Assembly (NCBI RefSeq): GCF_030272615.1
Contig: NC_081406.1
Coordinates: forward strand, 261,317,386 to 261,381,385
Source: Cryptomeria japonica
Taxonomy: Eukaryota > Streptophyta > Pinopsida > Cupressales > Cupressaceae
DNA: 64,000 nt
Reading direction: 5' to 3'
The position numbers and the translations under genes were made by a program. The notes below the pieces were generated by a model. It had not been told where the DNA came from. It did no database searches and saw only the letters and a program-made list of their open reading frames with translations. This document shows, piece by piece, positions 33,301 through 44,293 of this stretch; position 1 is the stretch's first letter; each line of letters starts with the position of its first letter.

Positions 33301-33728
33301 GATATTCACACCTTCGTGTTCCTCCACTTGGAAAACCACATTCTCTGGGTCGTGGTAGTCCATATCATGTGCCCTAGGGTGCCCCACCTATATAAAAATG
33401 GTCAACTCAAATAAGCCATGATCATGATCTCATTAACAAGTGATTTTTAATGTATATAAATTGTTAAAATGATATAAACATTTACAAATGCAATCAATAT
33501 AAACACATATAATGAACAAGTTATTAATGGATAATAATTATGACCCCCTTCAATATGACCATGCTACCTACAATATTTCTCAGCTGTTGTGATCAAAAGT
33601 ATTCTAGTCTTTAAGCCCTTACAATTATTGCAGGGACAATAACATTTCCCATCACCTTTTCTTTTCAAGCTAGACCACGATCTAGCAATTGTCTCCTTAT
33701 TTTGTTCTTCGCTGATATTATCTGACAT
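30314..33728 (-). pseudogene. CACTA transposase (tnp2 type), interrupted
   Basis: A first exon starts at ATG 33,728 (MSDNISEEQNKETIARSWSS) and holds a CYCPCNNCKG cluster, like the transposase-associated N-terminal domain. An acidic exon (33,387-33,103) follows. The tnp2 core is spread over exons: IDACPNNHIIYHKQHEFATE and CPKCHINRYQ (32,896-32,636), LAPDGVNPFGELRSIYSVWP (about 32,480-32,340), IEPLIDELLDLWNV, FQFHAMLVWTIHDAPG (about 32,130-32,090), FDTMHIGKNIIETLL (31,560-31,333), MNINNLITKKIEFGSGMKMH (31,336-31,136) and a C-terminal piece at 30,511-30,314. A TGA at 32,136-32,138 interrupts the frame before RQFQFH. The protein would cut and rejoin DNA at the CACTA termini. Confidence 0.85.
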
Positions 33729-33868
33729 GATTTTTCTTCACAGGCAAAAAAATTGAGCTATGAAAAATGCAGTCTATAACCTTCACAAACCAAGTAAAAT
33801 GATGTTGCAAGGTATGAAAAACGTTGTTTGCGCGTAGTTTTTTTTCACTTTTTCACTTTTCTATTTTT

Positions 33869-33931
33869 CATCGAAATTCCAACGAATGTTGAGCAAGATT
33901 CCAATGATAATTGGTTTCATTGGAATTTCGA
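33869..33931. repeat. Subterminal inverted repeat of the CACTA element
   Basis: CATCGAAATTCCAACGAA (33,869-33,886) is repeated inverted at 33,914-33,931 with one mismatch. Related TTCGTCGGAA and TTCATCGAAAA phrases lie near 34,019 and 34,032. CACTA elements carry such subterminal repeats as transposase-binding sites. Confidence 0.6.
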
Positions 33932-34058
33932 TGATCGTCGAGCAATATTTAAAAAAACAAAAACAAATTTGACACAAATTGTCTTATAAGATCTGAAAAA
34001 ATAAAAGAAATGTCATAGTTCGTCGGAAATGTTCATCGAAAAATGCACCCAAATGAGT

Positions 34059-34063
34059 TAGTG
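34059..34063 (-). repeat. CACTA terminal pentamer
   Basis: TAGTG on the plus strand is CACTA on the element strand. Gag coding of another element resumes directly after it. A 3-bp target duplication cannot be tested without the left end. Confidence 0.6.
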
Positions 34064-34555
34064 GTTCTACAAGTTGAATTTTAGATCCAGACATATTGAT
34101 GATGAGGTTGAACAAGTTGCGAGATATTTGAATTGGTTGTGGATGTCTATACAAGATGAACTCAGTTTGGTCAATTTGCAAAGTGTTGAGGAAGCATACC
34201 AATATGCCCTGAAAGGACAAGAGAAGTTGAACAAAAGATATGAGCAGGGACAAAGAGGTAGAGGTGAAAGTTTTTTCAGATGTAGATTTCAAGGAGAAAG
34301 AGGATATTCTAGAGGAAGAGGAACCTGTATAGATCATAACAAAGACAAGGAAGTAAGAAAGGATGGTAGTTCGTACCATAAGGATGATAGAAATTTCTAC
34401 TAAAGAAGAGAACCTGATGGTTACCAGAATGAAGGTTTTGGAAAAGATGACACAAAACAGGAAAAGAGCGTATTTAAAGGAACTTTCTTTAAGTGCAGAG
34501 GAGAAGGACATCATTCTTTTGAATATAAGAAGATAGAAAACATTGGAAGAATAAT
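34064..34555 (+). pseudogene. gag: Element F gag, 3' part
   Basis: The capsid C-terminal region reads EVEQVARYLNWLWMSIQDEL and VEEAYQYALKGQEKLNKRY, typical of chromovirus gag. An Arg/Gly-rich stretch and a degenerate zinc knuckle (FFKCRGEGHHSFEY, with the first and last Cys lost) follow. A TAA near 34,401 interrupts it. Confidence 0.8.
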
Positions 34556-34559
34556 ATTA

Positions 34560-35200
34560 GTGGAAGAAGACTCTACCAGATTAGCTAACAAATCAAAAGA
34601 TGGAGAATTGTTGATGATGATGAGAGATTTGTGCCATACCAGAGATGAAGAGGAGCCCTTGCAGAAAAGGAATTTGTTCAAAACCAGATGTAAGGTATCC
34701 AATAAGTTTTGTAAAGTAATTATTGATAGTGGTAGTTCAGATAATATTATTTCCGAGGAGCTAGCGAATAAGTTGAAGTTGGAAAGATTGAAACACCCTA
34801 AGCCTTATCAGATAGCATGGATTCAAGATGATCATAACATATTAGTAAGTGAGCAATGTCTAGTGAAATTGAAAATTGGGAATTATCATGATGAAGTTTT
34901 GTGTGATATTATACTTATCATGGATATTTGTCATATCTTGTTGGGTAGGCCTTGACAGTATGATAGACAAGCAATACATGATGGGAGAAAGAACATATAC
35001 TATTGTTGCAAATGGGATAAAGAAAACCTTGTTACCCTTGGAGGAGCCCTTGAAGAGTGAAATCTATATGAATGCTAGAATTTGTTTGGTTGATGGAAGG
35101 AGATTCCTAGATGGCATGAGACATGAGAATGTATGTTTTGTCTTAGTTCCTAAGAAGACAGAATCTGAATCATGAGGAAGAACCACCGGAGGACATAAAG
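34560..35200 (+). pseudogene. Element F protease
   Basis: The active-site strand reads VIIDSGSSDNIISEELANKL with Asp-Ser-Gly intact. The C-terminal motif is CHILLGRP, followed immediately by a TGA (34,953). The region after it is frame-shifted. Confidence 0.85.
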
Positions 35201-35203
35201 GAG

Positions 35204-36170
35204 TTGGTGACAGAGTATGCGAACATCATTTTGGATAATGTGCCTGATGGCTTACCACCTATGAGGAGTATCAATCATTGCATGAACCTAATTCCTAGAG
35301 CTAGTTTGCCTAACAAAGAAGCACACCGGATGACACCGGTAGAGAATGAGGACCTGAATAAACAAGTAAAAGATTTGTTGAAGAAAGGTTTGATTAGAGA
35401 AAGTTTATGTCCTTGTGTTGTGTCACCCATGTTAGAACCTAAGAAGAATGGAGAATAAAGGATGTGTACCAATTCCAGAGCAATAAACAAGATCATAGTA
35501 AAGTACCGATTTCCTTTGCCTAGGATGGATTACATAATGGATTGTTTAAGTGGAGTCAAATACTAAACAAAGATAGATTTGAAGAGTGGATATCACCAGA
35601 TTAGAATTAGAGAAGGAGATGAGTGGAAAACAACATTCAAGACAAATGAAGGATTGTATGAATGGTTGGTGATGCCTTTTGGGTTGACTAATGCACCAAG
35701 TACTTTTATGAGATTGATGAATGAGGTATTAAAGAAATTATTGGGTAAGTTTCTTATTGTATATTTGGATGACATTTTGTTTTCAGTAAGACAAAGGAGG
35801 AACATATGCTGCATTTGAGACAAGTTTTCCAGAGATTGAGAGAAAAAAAGTTGTTGATAAACATTAAGAAGTGCAGTTTCATGAAGGAAGAGCTGGTATA
35901 TTTGGGATTTGTGATATCTGCGGATGGATTGAAGGTGGATCAGGAGAAGGTAAAAGAAATTGTTGAATAGCCTACACTGGAAAGCATTGGAGAGGTAAGA
36001 TCATTTCATGGACTGGTTAGTTTCTACTAGAAGTTTATCAGGAATTTTAGTTTAGTTTGTAGCCCTATGACTGAGACAATGAGAGGAGATAGGAAAGAAT
36101 TCAAGTGGACAAAAGGAGGAAATAGGAGTTTTGAATTATTGAAGTAGAAGGTGACTGAGTAGCCTGTGTT
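35204..36170 (+). pseudogene. Element F reverse transcriptase
   Basis: Motifs in order: DLLKKGLIRESLCPCVVSPM, then (after TAA 35,456) the RAINK and FPLPRMD region, [34 protein letters not shown] and [11 protein letters not shown] with the catalytic YLDD intact. A frame change near 35,785 follows, then KKCSFMKEELVYLGFVIS. Several TAG stops occur at about 35,565, 35,968 and 36,028. Confidence 0.88.
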
Positions 36171-36189
36171 AGCTTTACTAGATTTAAAC

Positions 36190-36483
36190 ATTTTTTTCAT
36201 GTAGACTATGATGCAAGTAGGAATGCAATTGGAGCCATGTTAAGTCAGGAAGGGAGAGCAGTAGATTATTTTAGTGAAAAGTTGAATGATGCTAGAAGGA
36301 GATATTCAGTGTATGGTCATAAATTTTATACTATAGTTCAAGCCTTGAAGAAGTGGAGACATTACTTGTTGCCTAAGGAGTTTGTGTTGTATACCAATCA
36401 TCAAGATTTGCAGTATTTGAACAGTTAGAGTAAGTTGAATCAGAGACACATGAGATGGGTAGGATTCTTGTAGAGTTACATTG
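36190..36483 (+). pseudogene. Element F RNase H, first copy (truncated)
   Basis: Sequence with [20 protein letters not shown] and [20 protein letters not shown] is the gypsy RNase H. It ends abruptly at 36,483, where a fragment of the family D LTR begins. It lacks the region that should lead to the integrase. It differs from the second copy at many positions (roughly 15%). Confidence 0.85.
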
Positions 36484-36593
36484 TTGGCAACAACAATAAA
36501 AGAAAACTGAGAGGGGGCAGTGAATAAGTTTTCACCAGATCTACAAACTTAATCACAAATATAGATATGATAAACTACAACAATAAAAAAAGT
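36484..36593 (-). mobile_element. 110-bp fragment of a family D LTR end
   Basis: TGTTGGCAACAACAATAAAA, then GAAAACTGAGAGGGGG, matches the reverse complement of the 3' terminus of the D LTR (56,312 leftwards). It starts at the LTR terminus and stops after about 110 bp. Confidence 0.75.
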
Positions 36594-36596
36594 ATT

Positions 36597-36890
36597 TCAA
36601 GTGGACTGTGATGCAAGTGGAAATGCAATTGGTGCAATGCTAAGTCGGGAAGGGAGAGCAATAGCCTGTTTCAGTGAGAAGTTGAATGATGCAAGAAAAA
36701 TATATCCAATGTATAATCAGGAATTTTATGCCATAGTTCAAGCCTTGAAGAAGTGGAGGTATTACTTGTTGCCTAAAGAGTTTGTGTTGTATACCGATCA
36801 TCAAGCTTTGTAGTATTTGAACAGTTAGAGTAAGTTGAACCGAAGACACCTGACATGGGTAGGATTCTTGCAAAGTTACACTTTTGTATT
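36597..36890 (+). pseudogene. Element F RNase H, second copy
   Basis: It restarts with [34 protein letters not shown] and [14 protein letters not shown]. The catalytic region repeats the first copy. A TAG follows HQAL, and the frame then flows into the integrase linker. Confidence 0.85.
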
Positions 36891-37830
36891 GAAACATAGA
36901 AGTACAAAATCAAACAAATTTGTTGATGCCTTGAGCAGAAGGAGGAATTTGTTGATAGAGATGAGAGTGACAATGTTAAGATTTGAGGAGTTGAAGACCT
37001 TGTATGATGATGACCCGGATTTTGTAGAACCTTGGAAAGCATGTAGAGAACCGGTTATGGTAGATAGAAGTAAGTGGTTTGATTATTTCATTCAGGATGG
37101 GATGTTATTTAGAGGAGTCTACTTGTGTATACCTAAGAGTTCTACGAGGGAGAATTTGATAAAGGAGAAGCATAGTGGAGGATTAGGTGGACACTTTGGT
37201 GTTGAGAAAACAGTGGCATTGGTGAGTGAACATTGCTTTTGGCCTCAAATTCATAAGGATGTCAAGAAATTTGTGCAGAGTTGTAAAGTTTGTCAATTTA
37301 CAAAGGGTAGTAGTCAGAATGTGGGATTGTATAAACCTTTGACAGTTACTGAGAGACCTTGGGAGGATATAAGCATGAATTTCATACTTGGATTACCTAA
37401 GACACAGAGAGGAAATGATTATATACTTATGGTGGTAGATAGATTCTCGAAGATGGCTCATTTTACCTTGTAAGAAGACATTGGATGCAGTGCATGTCGT
37501 TGACTTATTTTTCAAGGAGGTAGTGAGATTGCATGGATTACCTAAGACCATAGTTTCAGACAGAAATACTAAATTTTTTGGTTTTTTTTTGGAGGACACT
37601 TTGGAAGAAGATGAAGAGAGATCTAAAGTTCAATTCTACTTTTCACCCCCAGACTAATGGATAGATAGAGATAGTAAACCAGAGTTTGGGTAATTTGTTG
37701 AGATGCTTACTTGGAGAGAAGACCGAAAGTTGGGATTTGATTCTTGCACAACCAGAGTTTTCCTACAATAATTCAGTGAACAAGAGTACTAAAACAACAC
37801 CTAAATTGAGAATGTTACCAGGGCACACCC
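36891..37830 (+). pseudogene. Element F integrase
   Basis: The zinc finger (HSGGLGGHFGVEKT...CKVCQFTKG) and core start ([31 protein letters not shown]) are clear. The first catalytic Asp appears as Asn (SMNFILG). After TAA 37,471 the core continues in broken frames, with FHPQTNG followed by a stop and then IVNQSLGNLLR. Coding then decays towards 37,830. Confidence 0.88.
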
Positions 37831-37846
37831 TAGCGATATATTAGAA

Positions 37847-38400
37847 TTGAGAGATATCAGTAATGAAGATAAGAGGAGTGCAGAGGAAGAAGAATTTTCA
37901 AATCATATGAAGGCTTTACATGTTCAAGTTAAGCAACATTTGGCGGATATGAACATCAAATATAAGGAGAAAGCAGATGAGAAGAGGAGACATAAGGAAT
38001 TTGAAGTTGGAAATGCAGTGATGGTGTATCTAAGAGCAAAAATATTTCTAGTTGGAACCTATAACAAGTTGCAGATGAGGAAGTTTGGACCTTGTAAGAT
38101 CTTGAGGAAGTTTAGTTCTGAAAATGCGTATGAAGTGGAGTTATCGGATAGTTTGGGTATTTCACCAATATTCAACATTGTTGATCTACATCAGTATCAT
38201 GAGATAGAATCCAGTGAAAATAGTATTGAAGACTTGGAGAAGCAGATACCCTAGAAGGAACCAGATCAGATTGAAGACAATTTGAACGGTAGGATTCGGC
38301 GCAACACTCGAAACAACCAGTACAGAGAGTATCTTGTGAAGTGGAAAGACATACCAGTTGAAGATTCATCTTAGATTTCTTAGGCACAGGTGGACCGTCT
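37847..38400 (+). pseudogene. Element F integrase C-terminus and chromodomain-like end
   Basis: A 135-codon frame holds the usual tail (VGNAVMVYLRAKIFLVGTYN, LRKFSSENAYEVELS, FNIVDLHQYHE). After TAG 38,252 the reading continues with NNQYREYLVKWKDIPVEDSS, which matches the central strands of a chromodomain, then a TAG where Trp is expected. Chromodomains guide chromovirus integration to particular chromatin. Confidence 0.75.
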
Positions 38401-38430
38401 TGGTTTTCCTCTGACCCCAACAAAGTGAGA

Positions 38431-39235
38431 ATCACTATTATAACAACCCTAGATGTATGATGCAGGAGCATCCTTGGTTCTTGGCAATCTTGCATGAACC
38501 AAAAATATTTCTTTTTAGATTGTTTCATGTTTTACAGTTTAGCATTTCTTTTTGAACTCTCTTGCATTTGCTCACCGAATCTTGTGGAGCTGGATTTTGA
38601 TCGAGGACAAGATTATATTCCTTTTCCCAAATCCATGTAACATTTGGATATTTTTTTAGCAAGTTATCGATTCCATATTTTGAGATAGTTTTTTGGCTAA
38701 GAACTCTGGAACCATTTGGTCCTATCTTATTATTGGTGAATCTTGTGGATTATTTATGTTTCTTGTGGAGCCTCAATATGTCGTTCCAATGCTCCTTGGC
38801 TTGTGTTCGACCTTCCCTTTGGTCCGTACTTCATCCTATTGATTTTTCGAAAGATTCTCATTGGCAAAGGCCAACTTAGTGGTTTATTCGTTTCATATTG
38901 TTCGTTATCATTTGATTCTTCTTGGTCCGACGCAGATCCCTCTAGACTGTATAAATCAATGTAATTTAGCTTGTAGTAACCAATTTTTGGAACTTGGAGG
39001 ACCTAACTTGAAATTAAGTGGTCCAATATTGACCAAGACTGTAATTGAGCACGTGTTTATTAGGTCAGTGATTTGGATCTTGTAGCCTGCATGTTGTCAG
39101 CAAATTGTAAATAGTTTTCATGTTATAATCAATTGGTTCTACATTGCCTCCATCATCTTGTCTTTCTTTTGTTGTGTATTACTCTTGTCACATGGTCCAG
39201 ATAGATCTCATTTGAGGTCCCTCCTAACTATGATT
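38431..39235 (+). other. Unassigned sequence downstream of element F
   Basis: No coding region is evident. It could be the 3' LTR of F, but with no second copy in the window this cannot be shown. The phrase TCTTGTGGAG recurs at about 38,579 and 38,760. Confidence 0.4.
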
Positions 39236-40060
39236 GCACCACATTCTCTCCTCTCTATATGAACCTCTCTCTCCCCCTCTCAATCTCTCTCTCCCCTTCC
39301 CTATCTCTACTTATATATATCTACTCTCTCCCTATCCCTACATACATCCACCCCCTCTCTCTCTCTCTCTCCCTTTCTCTTTTTCCCACCTTCTCATGCT
39401 CCCTCTCTACTTATCTCACTCTCAACCTTTACCTCTCTAATTATCTCTATCTCCCCTCTCCATCTCTCCACATGTCTATACCTCCCACCCTCCCTACCTC
39501 TATTTATATACATTAATCTACCTCTTTCCCTCTCTCTCACTCCCTCTCTCCCTCTTTCACTCTCTATTTCTCTTTATCTCACTCCCTTAGTCTCCCCCGA
39601 GATTTATACCTCTCTCCCTGTCAAACTCCCTCTCTCCCCTCTCTCTCTCTCCCTCTCTCTCATCTCTGCCCCAAGATCTATACCTATCTTTCAACCTCTC
39701 TCTCTCCACCTCTCTCTACATACCTCCCTCTCAATTCCTTACTACTTGTATTTTTCTACATAGCTCTCCTTCCTTCCTTCCTTCCCTCCTCTCTCTCCAT
39801 TTCTATCTCTACTTATATCTATCTCCTCTCTCTCTCTCTATACATGCCTCTCCCTCCTTCCCTACCTACCTCCATTTCTCTACATAATTCTTCCTCCCAC
39901 CCTCTCACCACCTCTCAGCTTATCCATCTATCACCTCTCTTAATTTCTCTATTTATCTCAGGTCTCTCTCTATCTATCCATCTATCTACCCTCTTACTCT
40001 CTTTATATCCCCTCTCTGTCTATTTACCTCCCTTTCTTTCCATACCTCTCTACTTTTAGA
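39236..40060 (+). repeat. Polypyrimidine field I
   Basis: About 820 bp are almost wholly C and T (CTCTCTCCCTCTC-type) with scattered A and few G. The phrase (A/G)AGAT(C/T)TATACCT recurs (39,599, 39,671), so the field is a diverged longer-period repeat rather than a simple microsatellite. The open frames through it (Ser/Leu/Pro rich) are low-complexity artefacts. Confidence 0.9.
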
Positions 40061-40589
40061 TGGTATCAAATTTTTTGAATCTGAAACATATGTCGCATTC
40101 TATGCTTCATATAATATAGGATTAAAAAACAAACTTTGAATTTCATAAAGTTTTGACCAAGTTATGGTGGTCAGACATACAATTTTTTTATATTTTTAAA
40201 AAGTTGTAGCAAAAAAATCATAATTAATTATTTATTTAAAAAAAATAAAAATAAAATATGTATTACATTTGGACATCAGTCTTCTACTTATATCTAAAAC
40301 CTTATAATTTTATGATTTGATTGTGGTTAGGGTGGTCAGATAGACACCTGCTTGTTATCTTTTTCTTGAAATTTTAGTACTACTACATTGCAATTTCAAT
40401 TTTTTGTCAAATAGATTTTTTTTTTTGAAAAAAAAACTAGTAGCTTAGAAACTATATTCATTTTTCTACAGATTATATTTTTACATATTTTTGAAATAAT
40501 ATTGGTTAGTTATTCAATTTTTAATGTCAAGTTGCCTAACTCTATTTTTTTTATTTTCATTGCCACTTAAGGGCCTGCTTGGCCCACCA
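40061..40589. other. AT-rich spacer between pyrimidine tracts
   Basis: Normal-complexity, AT-rich sequence with no open frame or repeat recognised. Confidence 0.5.
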
Positions 40590-41612
40590 TGATCTTTCAC
40601 ATACCCCTCTCTCTCTCTATGTGTGTGTGTTTGTGTGTGTTTCCTCCTCTAAACTTATCTCTATCTCTCCTCTCCCTCTTTCTCTATATATATCTCCCTC
40701 CCTCTATCTCCTAAAACCTTCACTTTCAATCTGACCTCTTCCTCCACTCTCCCTCCCTACTACCTCTTTCTCAACCTAGATCTAGAGATCAAGGAGAGAG
40801 GTGAGATTGGTATGTGGCAAGGGAAGGTTCAAGAGATAGAGGAGGGATAGAATAAAGGACTTTCATGGATGGGGATATATATAGAGAAAGAGAGAGGGAG
40901 AGGGGAGATAGTGATAAGTTTAGAGGAGGGAATAGATAGAATGAGGTGAGATAGAAAAAAGTAGAGGAAATATTTGGAGGGAGCGAGGGAAGAAGAGGCA
41001 TTCAAAGAGAGGGAGGCTAGATAGAGATGAATAATTAGAGAGAGTATGGAGAGGGGGGTAGAGAGAGAGGAAGGGGGGAGGGATGTAGGTATAAAGAGAG
41101 GGTAGGAGGGAGATTTATTTAGAGAAATAAAGGTAGATAGAGAAGGAGGGAGAGGTATATATAGAGAGAGTGGGATGGGAAATAGATATAAGTAGAGGTA
41201 GAAGGGGAGACAAAGAGAGAGGAGGGAAGGAGGGAAGAAGGGAAGGAGATCTATGTAGAAAAATTGAGGGAGATAGAGGGAGGTATGTAGAGAGAGAGAG
41301 TGAAGGGTGTGAGAGAGGTAGAAACAAATGTCTAGATCTTAGGGTGGAGGGGAGAGAGTGAGATAGAGAAAGGTAGAGAGAGGGGAGAGAGGGAGATCTA
41401 TAGGGAAGGAGATAGGTAAAAAATATTAGGGGAGAGAAAGAGAGAGAGATAAAGAGAAATAGAGAGGAAAGGATAGAGGGAGAGAGTGAGAGAAAGGGAG
41501 ATTTATGTAGATAAATAGAGGTGCGGAGAGAGGGGTGTAGAGGTATTTAGAGAGAGGGAGAGGGGAGATAGAGGTAAGTATAGAGGGAAAGGTTGAGATT
41601 GAGATAGACAAT
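40590..41612. repeat. Pyrimidine tract switching to a polypurine field at CTAGATCTAG
   Basis: A (GT)n run at 40,620 leads into C/T-rich sequence up to about 40,775. At the perfect palindrome CTAGATCTAG (40,776-40,785) composition flips, and 40,786-41,612 is almost wholly A and G (GAGAGAGGGAGA-type). AGATCTA phrases recur inside the purine part. Confidence 0.88.
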
Positions 41613-42990
41613 AATGTTTGAAAGGGCCCAATTCGAGATCATAGGAGATCTTATAATTTTTCACTTAGTCAAATTTTAGTAATCAGTAGGATCTCATCAT
41701 CATTCTTTTGCTATCTCTCTTAAAATGTATGGATAGGTTTACCATAACATGTACATGTTATAATGTGTGTTTGTTTTTCTTGCATAAAGCTTGTACATGT
41801 TTTTATTTCAAATAACAAATGTGTTTTTAATTCAAATAAAATGTACATGTTTTTCTCTATATTTATCCTTGGATGACAAGCCTAGGCTCGAGAGCTTTGT
41901 TTCCCTCCTTTTAAATGTTATCTTCTTCCAATCTGGTTTCTCAACTTCCTTGTTATCAATTTTACACGTTATTAAGTAGGTATTTGTAAAACTATTACCG
42001 TAATTTGACACGTCTTTTGAGCTTTCTAACCATATAATTTATTTTTTAGATTTGAACATCATTAACATATTAGTTTTTAATTTATTTTACCAATGTCTCC
42101 ATAGTTCTCAGAGACATATGTGCACCATTTTTTTAATAACTTTTGAACTACTTGTCCAAATTTGAAATAAATTATACATTATTTTCTACACATCTTTCTT
42201 TACACTTCCAAAAAAAAAAAGAAATTTCCATTATTTTGGTGTAAGTTATGTGACACGCATGAATAGATCTTTGATTTTTAGGATGCATCCACTTCAAAAA
42301 ATCATTTAAAAAACTTAACAAAAAATTACAAAAAAATACACAAGTTCTAGTACTCACTCTTAACTATATTTGTACCAAAGGGTTTTTCAAAATACGAAAT
42401 GCACTAAAAACATTTGACTTGCAAACCAGACACTATTATGTTTTGCTAAAAAAAATAGGAACCCTTTTGTGAGTGTGAAAGATTTGACCCCCTTAATCTT
42501 ATCCATTTTGAAAATATTTAGTAGTTTAGAAACTAGATTCAAAGTACTATAGTTGTTCTTTTAATATCTTCACATTTTGAGTGCATGAGTCTCAAATTGC
42601 TCCTCCAAGTTCAAGTTTAGTTGATTTAAAAAAAATAAGTGTCCACTTATACCCCCATTTTTGTTCACCATCTTGGTGCACTTACCTATGAATGGGATTA
42701 GGTAGGACGCTTGTCACATGACTACAAATTTATATTATGATCCATGTGAATAAATTTGAGGGTTAATATTTAATGGACATGGATAATGGTGAATTCAATA
42801 TTTGTGACATTAATTAATTATAATTAATTCAAATTCATCCTTTATTTTTGAAACATCAAATGCTCATTAATTTTGCATATGAAGTCCCTTTTTCATGTTT
42901 TTTTTGTAACAATCATTTCAAAATACTTGAACATTAAACAAATAATCAATAATAATAAAACTAGTCATTTTACAAAGGAGAGATAAATTT
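41613..42990. other. AT-rich sequence without recognised feature
   Basis: No open frame above 62 codons and no terminal repeats were seen. TAATTAATTATAATTAATTC near 42,810 is a local AT palindrome. Confidence 0.5.
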
Positions 42991-42999
42991 TGATAAACT

Positions 43000-43015
43000 A
43001 TCATATCTCTCTATG

Positions 43016-43082
<67 letters not shown>

Positions 43083-43560
43083 AGATCTAAACCTACCACT
43101 CGAACTCTCCCTTGCCGCCTTCCTCTATCTTTGTCCCTCTTTATAGATCTCTTTAGGCCTATCTCTCTACCTCACTCTCAATCCCTCCCTTCTCTCTCAA
43201 GATCTACACTTACATTTGTACCTCTTCATTACTCCCTCCTCTATCAAGCATTCTCTCTCCCCTAAGATTTAGAGTTTTCTTTGTACCTCTCCCTCCCTCC
43301 CTCCCTCCTTCCTTTTCTCTTTTTTCTTCATTATAACTCTCTCTCTAACTCTCCCTCCTTCCCTCCCTACTCTCAATCTCACCTTTGTCTTTGCCCCCAA
43401 TCCCTCTACATATCTCTCTATATATATCGCCTATCCTCTCACACTCTCTTTACTTACCTTTACTTCCTCCCTAGCTATCTACCACTCCCTCCCACCCTCC
43501 TTTCCTCTCTATTTTTCTATATCTTTAGAACTCTTTTTATTTTGGTGAGCCAAATCTATC
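43000..43560 (+). repeat. Polypyrimidine field II with (CT)n microsatellite
   Basis: An uninterrupted CT dinucleotide run of about 29 units (43,019-43,079) opens a 550-bp C/T-rich field. AAGATCT(A/T) phrases recur near 43,082 and 43,199, as in field I. Confidence 0.92.
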
Positions 43561-43844
43561 ATATACAACCGCACCTTCTTCTCTAGTTTCTTATTCATAT
43601 TAGGGTTTCTTAGATATATACTTTCATGATATTTGCATCTCAATTTTGTATGTGAAACTCTTTACATGATACATTCTTCATTGATTTTATATTGTTACAA
43701 CTTTTTTTGTTATCTTAATTTTGAAATGCCTTTTACTTACCCTACCGATCCTTAGGAACCACATTAAGGTTCTATTTTAACATTTGATTCATCATTGATA
43801 TTTCTACTTTTTCAATATGAAAGAACACATCTTTTTTATTTAGT

Positions 43845-44224
43845 TTTCCTCTCTCCCTCTTCTTCTCTCCCTCTTGATATATTTATTTCTTTTTCTCTCT
43901 CCCCCTCTTCTTATCACTCTCCCTCTCCTTTTCCATCTCCATCTCCCTCTACCTCTCTCCCTCCCTTTCTCTCCCCCCTCCATCTTTTTCCATCGCATAT
44001 CTATCTCTAGATATTGCTCCCTCATTCTAACCACATTTCTCCCTCTCTCTCTCTCCCCCTATTACTCTTTCTTTCTATATATCTCTCCACTTATCTCTAT
44101 ATTTATCTCCCTCCATCTCCCTTTGTTTATCTATATCTATCTCCATATCTCTCTTAATCATACACACAAATTCCCTATTTCTCCCTCCCTATCTCTATCT
44201 CTCCATATTTACATATCTCTTCCT
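43845..44224 (+). repeat. Polypyrimidine field III, the insertion site of element B
   Basis: C/T-rich sequence that ends in TCTTCCT just before the B LTR. The same kind of sequence resumes on the far side of B at 63,449, so both are halves of one tract. The 43,561-43,844 gap before it is AT rich and has no recognised feature. Confidence 0.88.
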
Positions 44225-44293
44225 TGTTGGCAAGAGACACTATATAGGTAGTCAGATGTTGTCATTGATGGCAACTTGAATGTCAGTAGTTCC
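44225..44293 (+). repeat. Element B 5' LTR, left piece
   Basis: TGTTGGCAAGAGACACTATA matches the start of the B 3' LTR (TTTTGGCAAGAAACACTATA at 62,322). The piece ends in GTTCC (44,289-44,293), the target-site duplication of element C. Confidence 0.85.

Larger units (their letters stand above)
30301..34063 (-). mobile_element. CACTA (En/Spm) DNA transposon
   Basis: A tnp2-type transposase gene is followed at its 5' side by a terminus reading CACTAACTCATTTGGG on the minus strand (TAGTG at 34,059-34,063 on the plus strand). It cuts into the gag of a gypsy element to its right. The matching CACTA end on the left was not found, so the left boundary is approximate and the element is probably truncated against the Tat LTR. 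Confidence 0.75.
34064..38430 (+). mobile_element. Chromovirus-like Ty3/gypsy element F (partial, chimeric)
   Basis: From left to right: the end of gag, protease, RT, RNase H (twice), integrase and a chromodomain-like end. The 5' LTR and start of gag are missing because the CACTA element replaces or interrupts them. No LTR was recognised on the right. Numerous stops and frame shifts show decay. The double RNase H suggests two copies joined together. Confidence 0.85.

Noticed and set aside
33984-34514. Minus-strand open frame of 176 codons
   Set aside because: It is a shadow of element F gag on the plus strand, and crosses the CACTA terminus.
43874-44251. Ser/Leu/Pro-rich open frames in the C/T-rich fields, as a membrane or secreted protein family
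   Set aside because: Base composition alone (C/T only) produces them, and all three forward frames look alike. They also cross the B insertion border.
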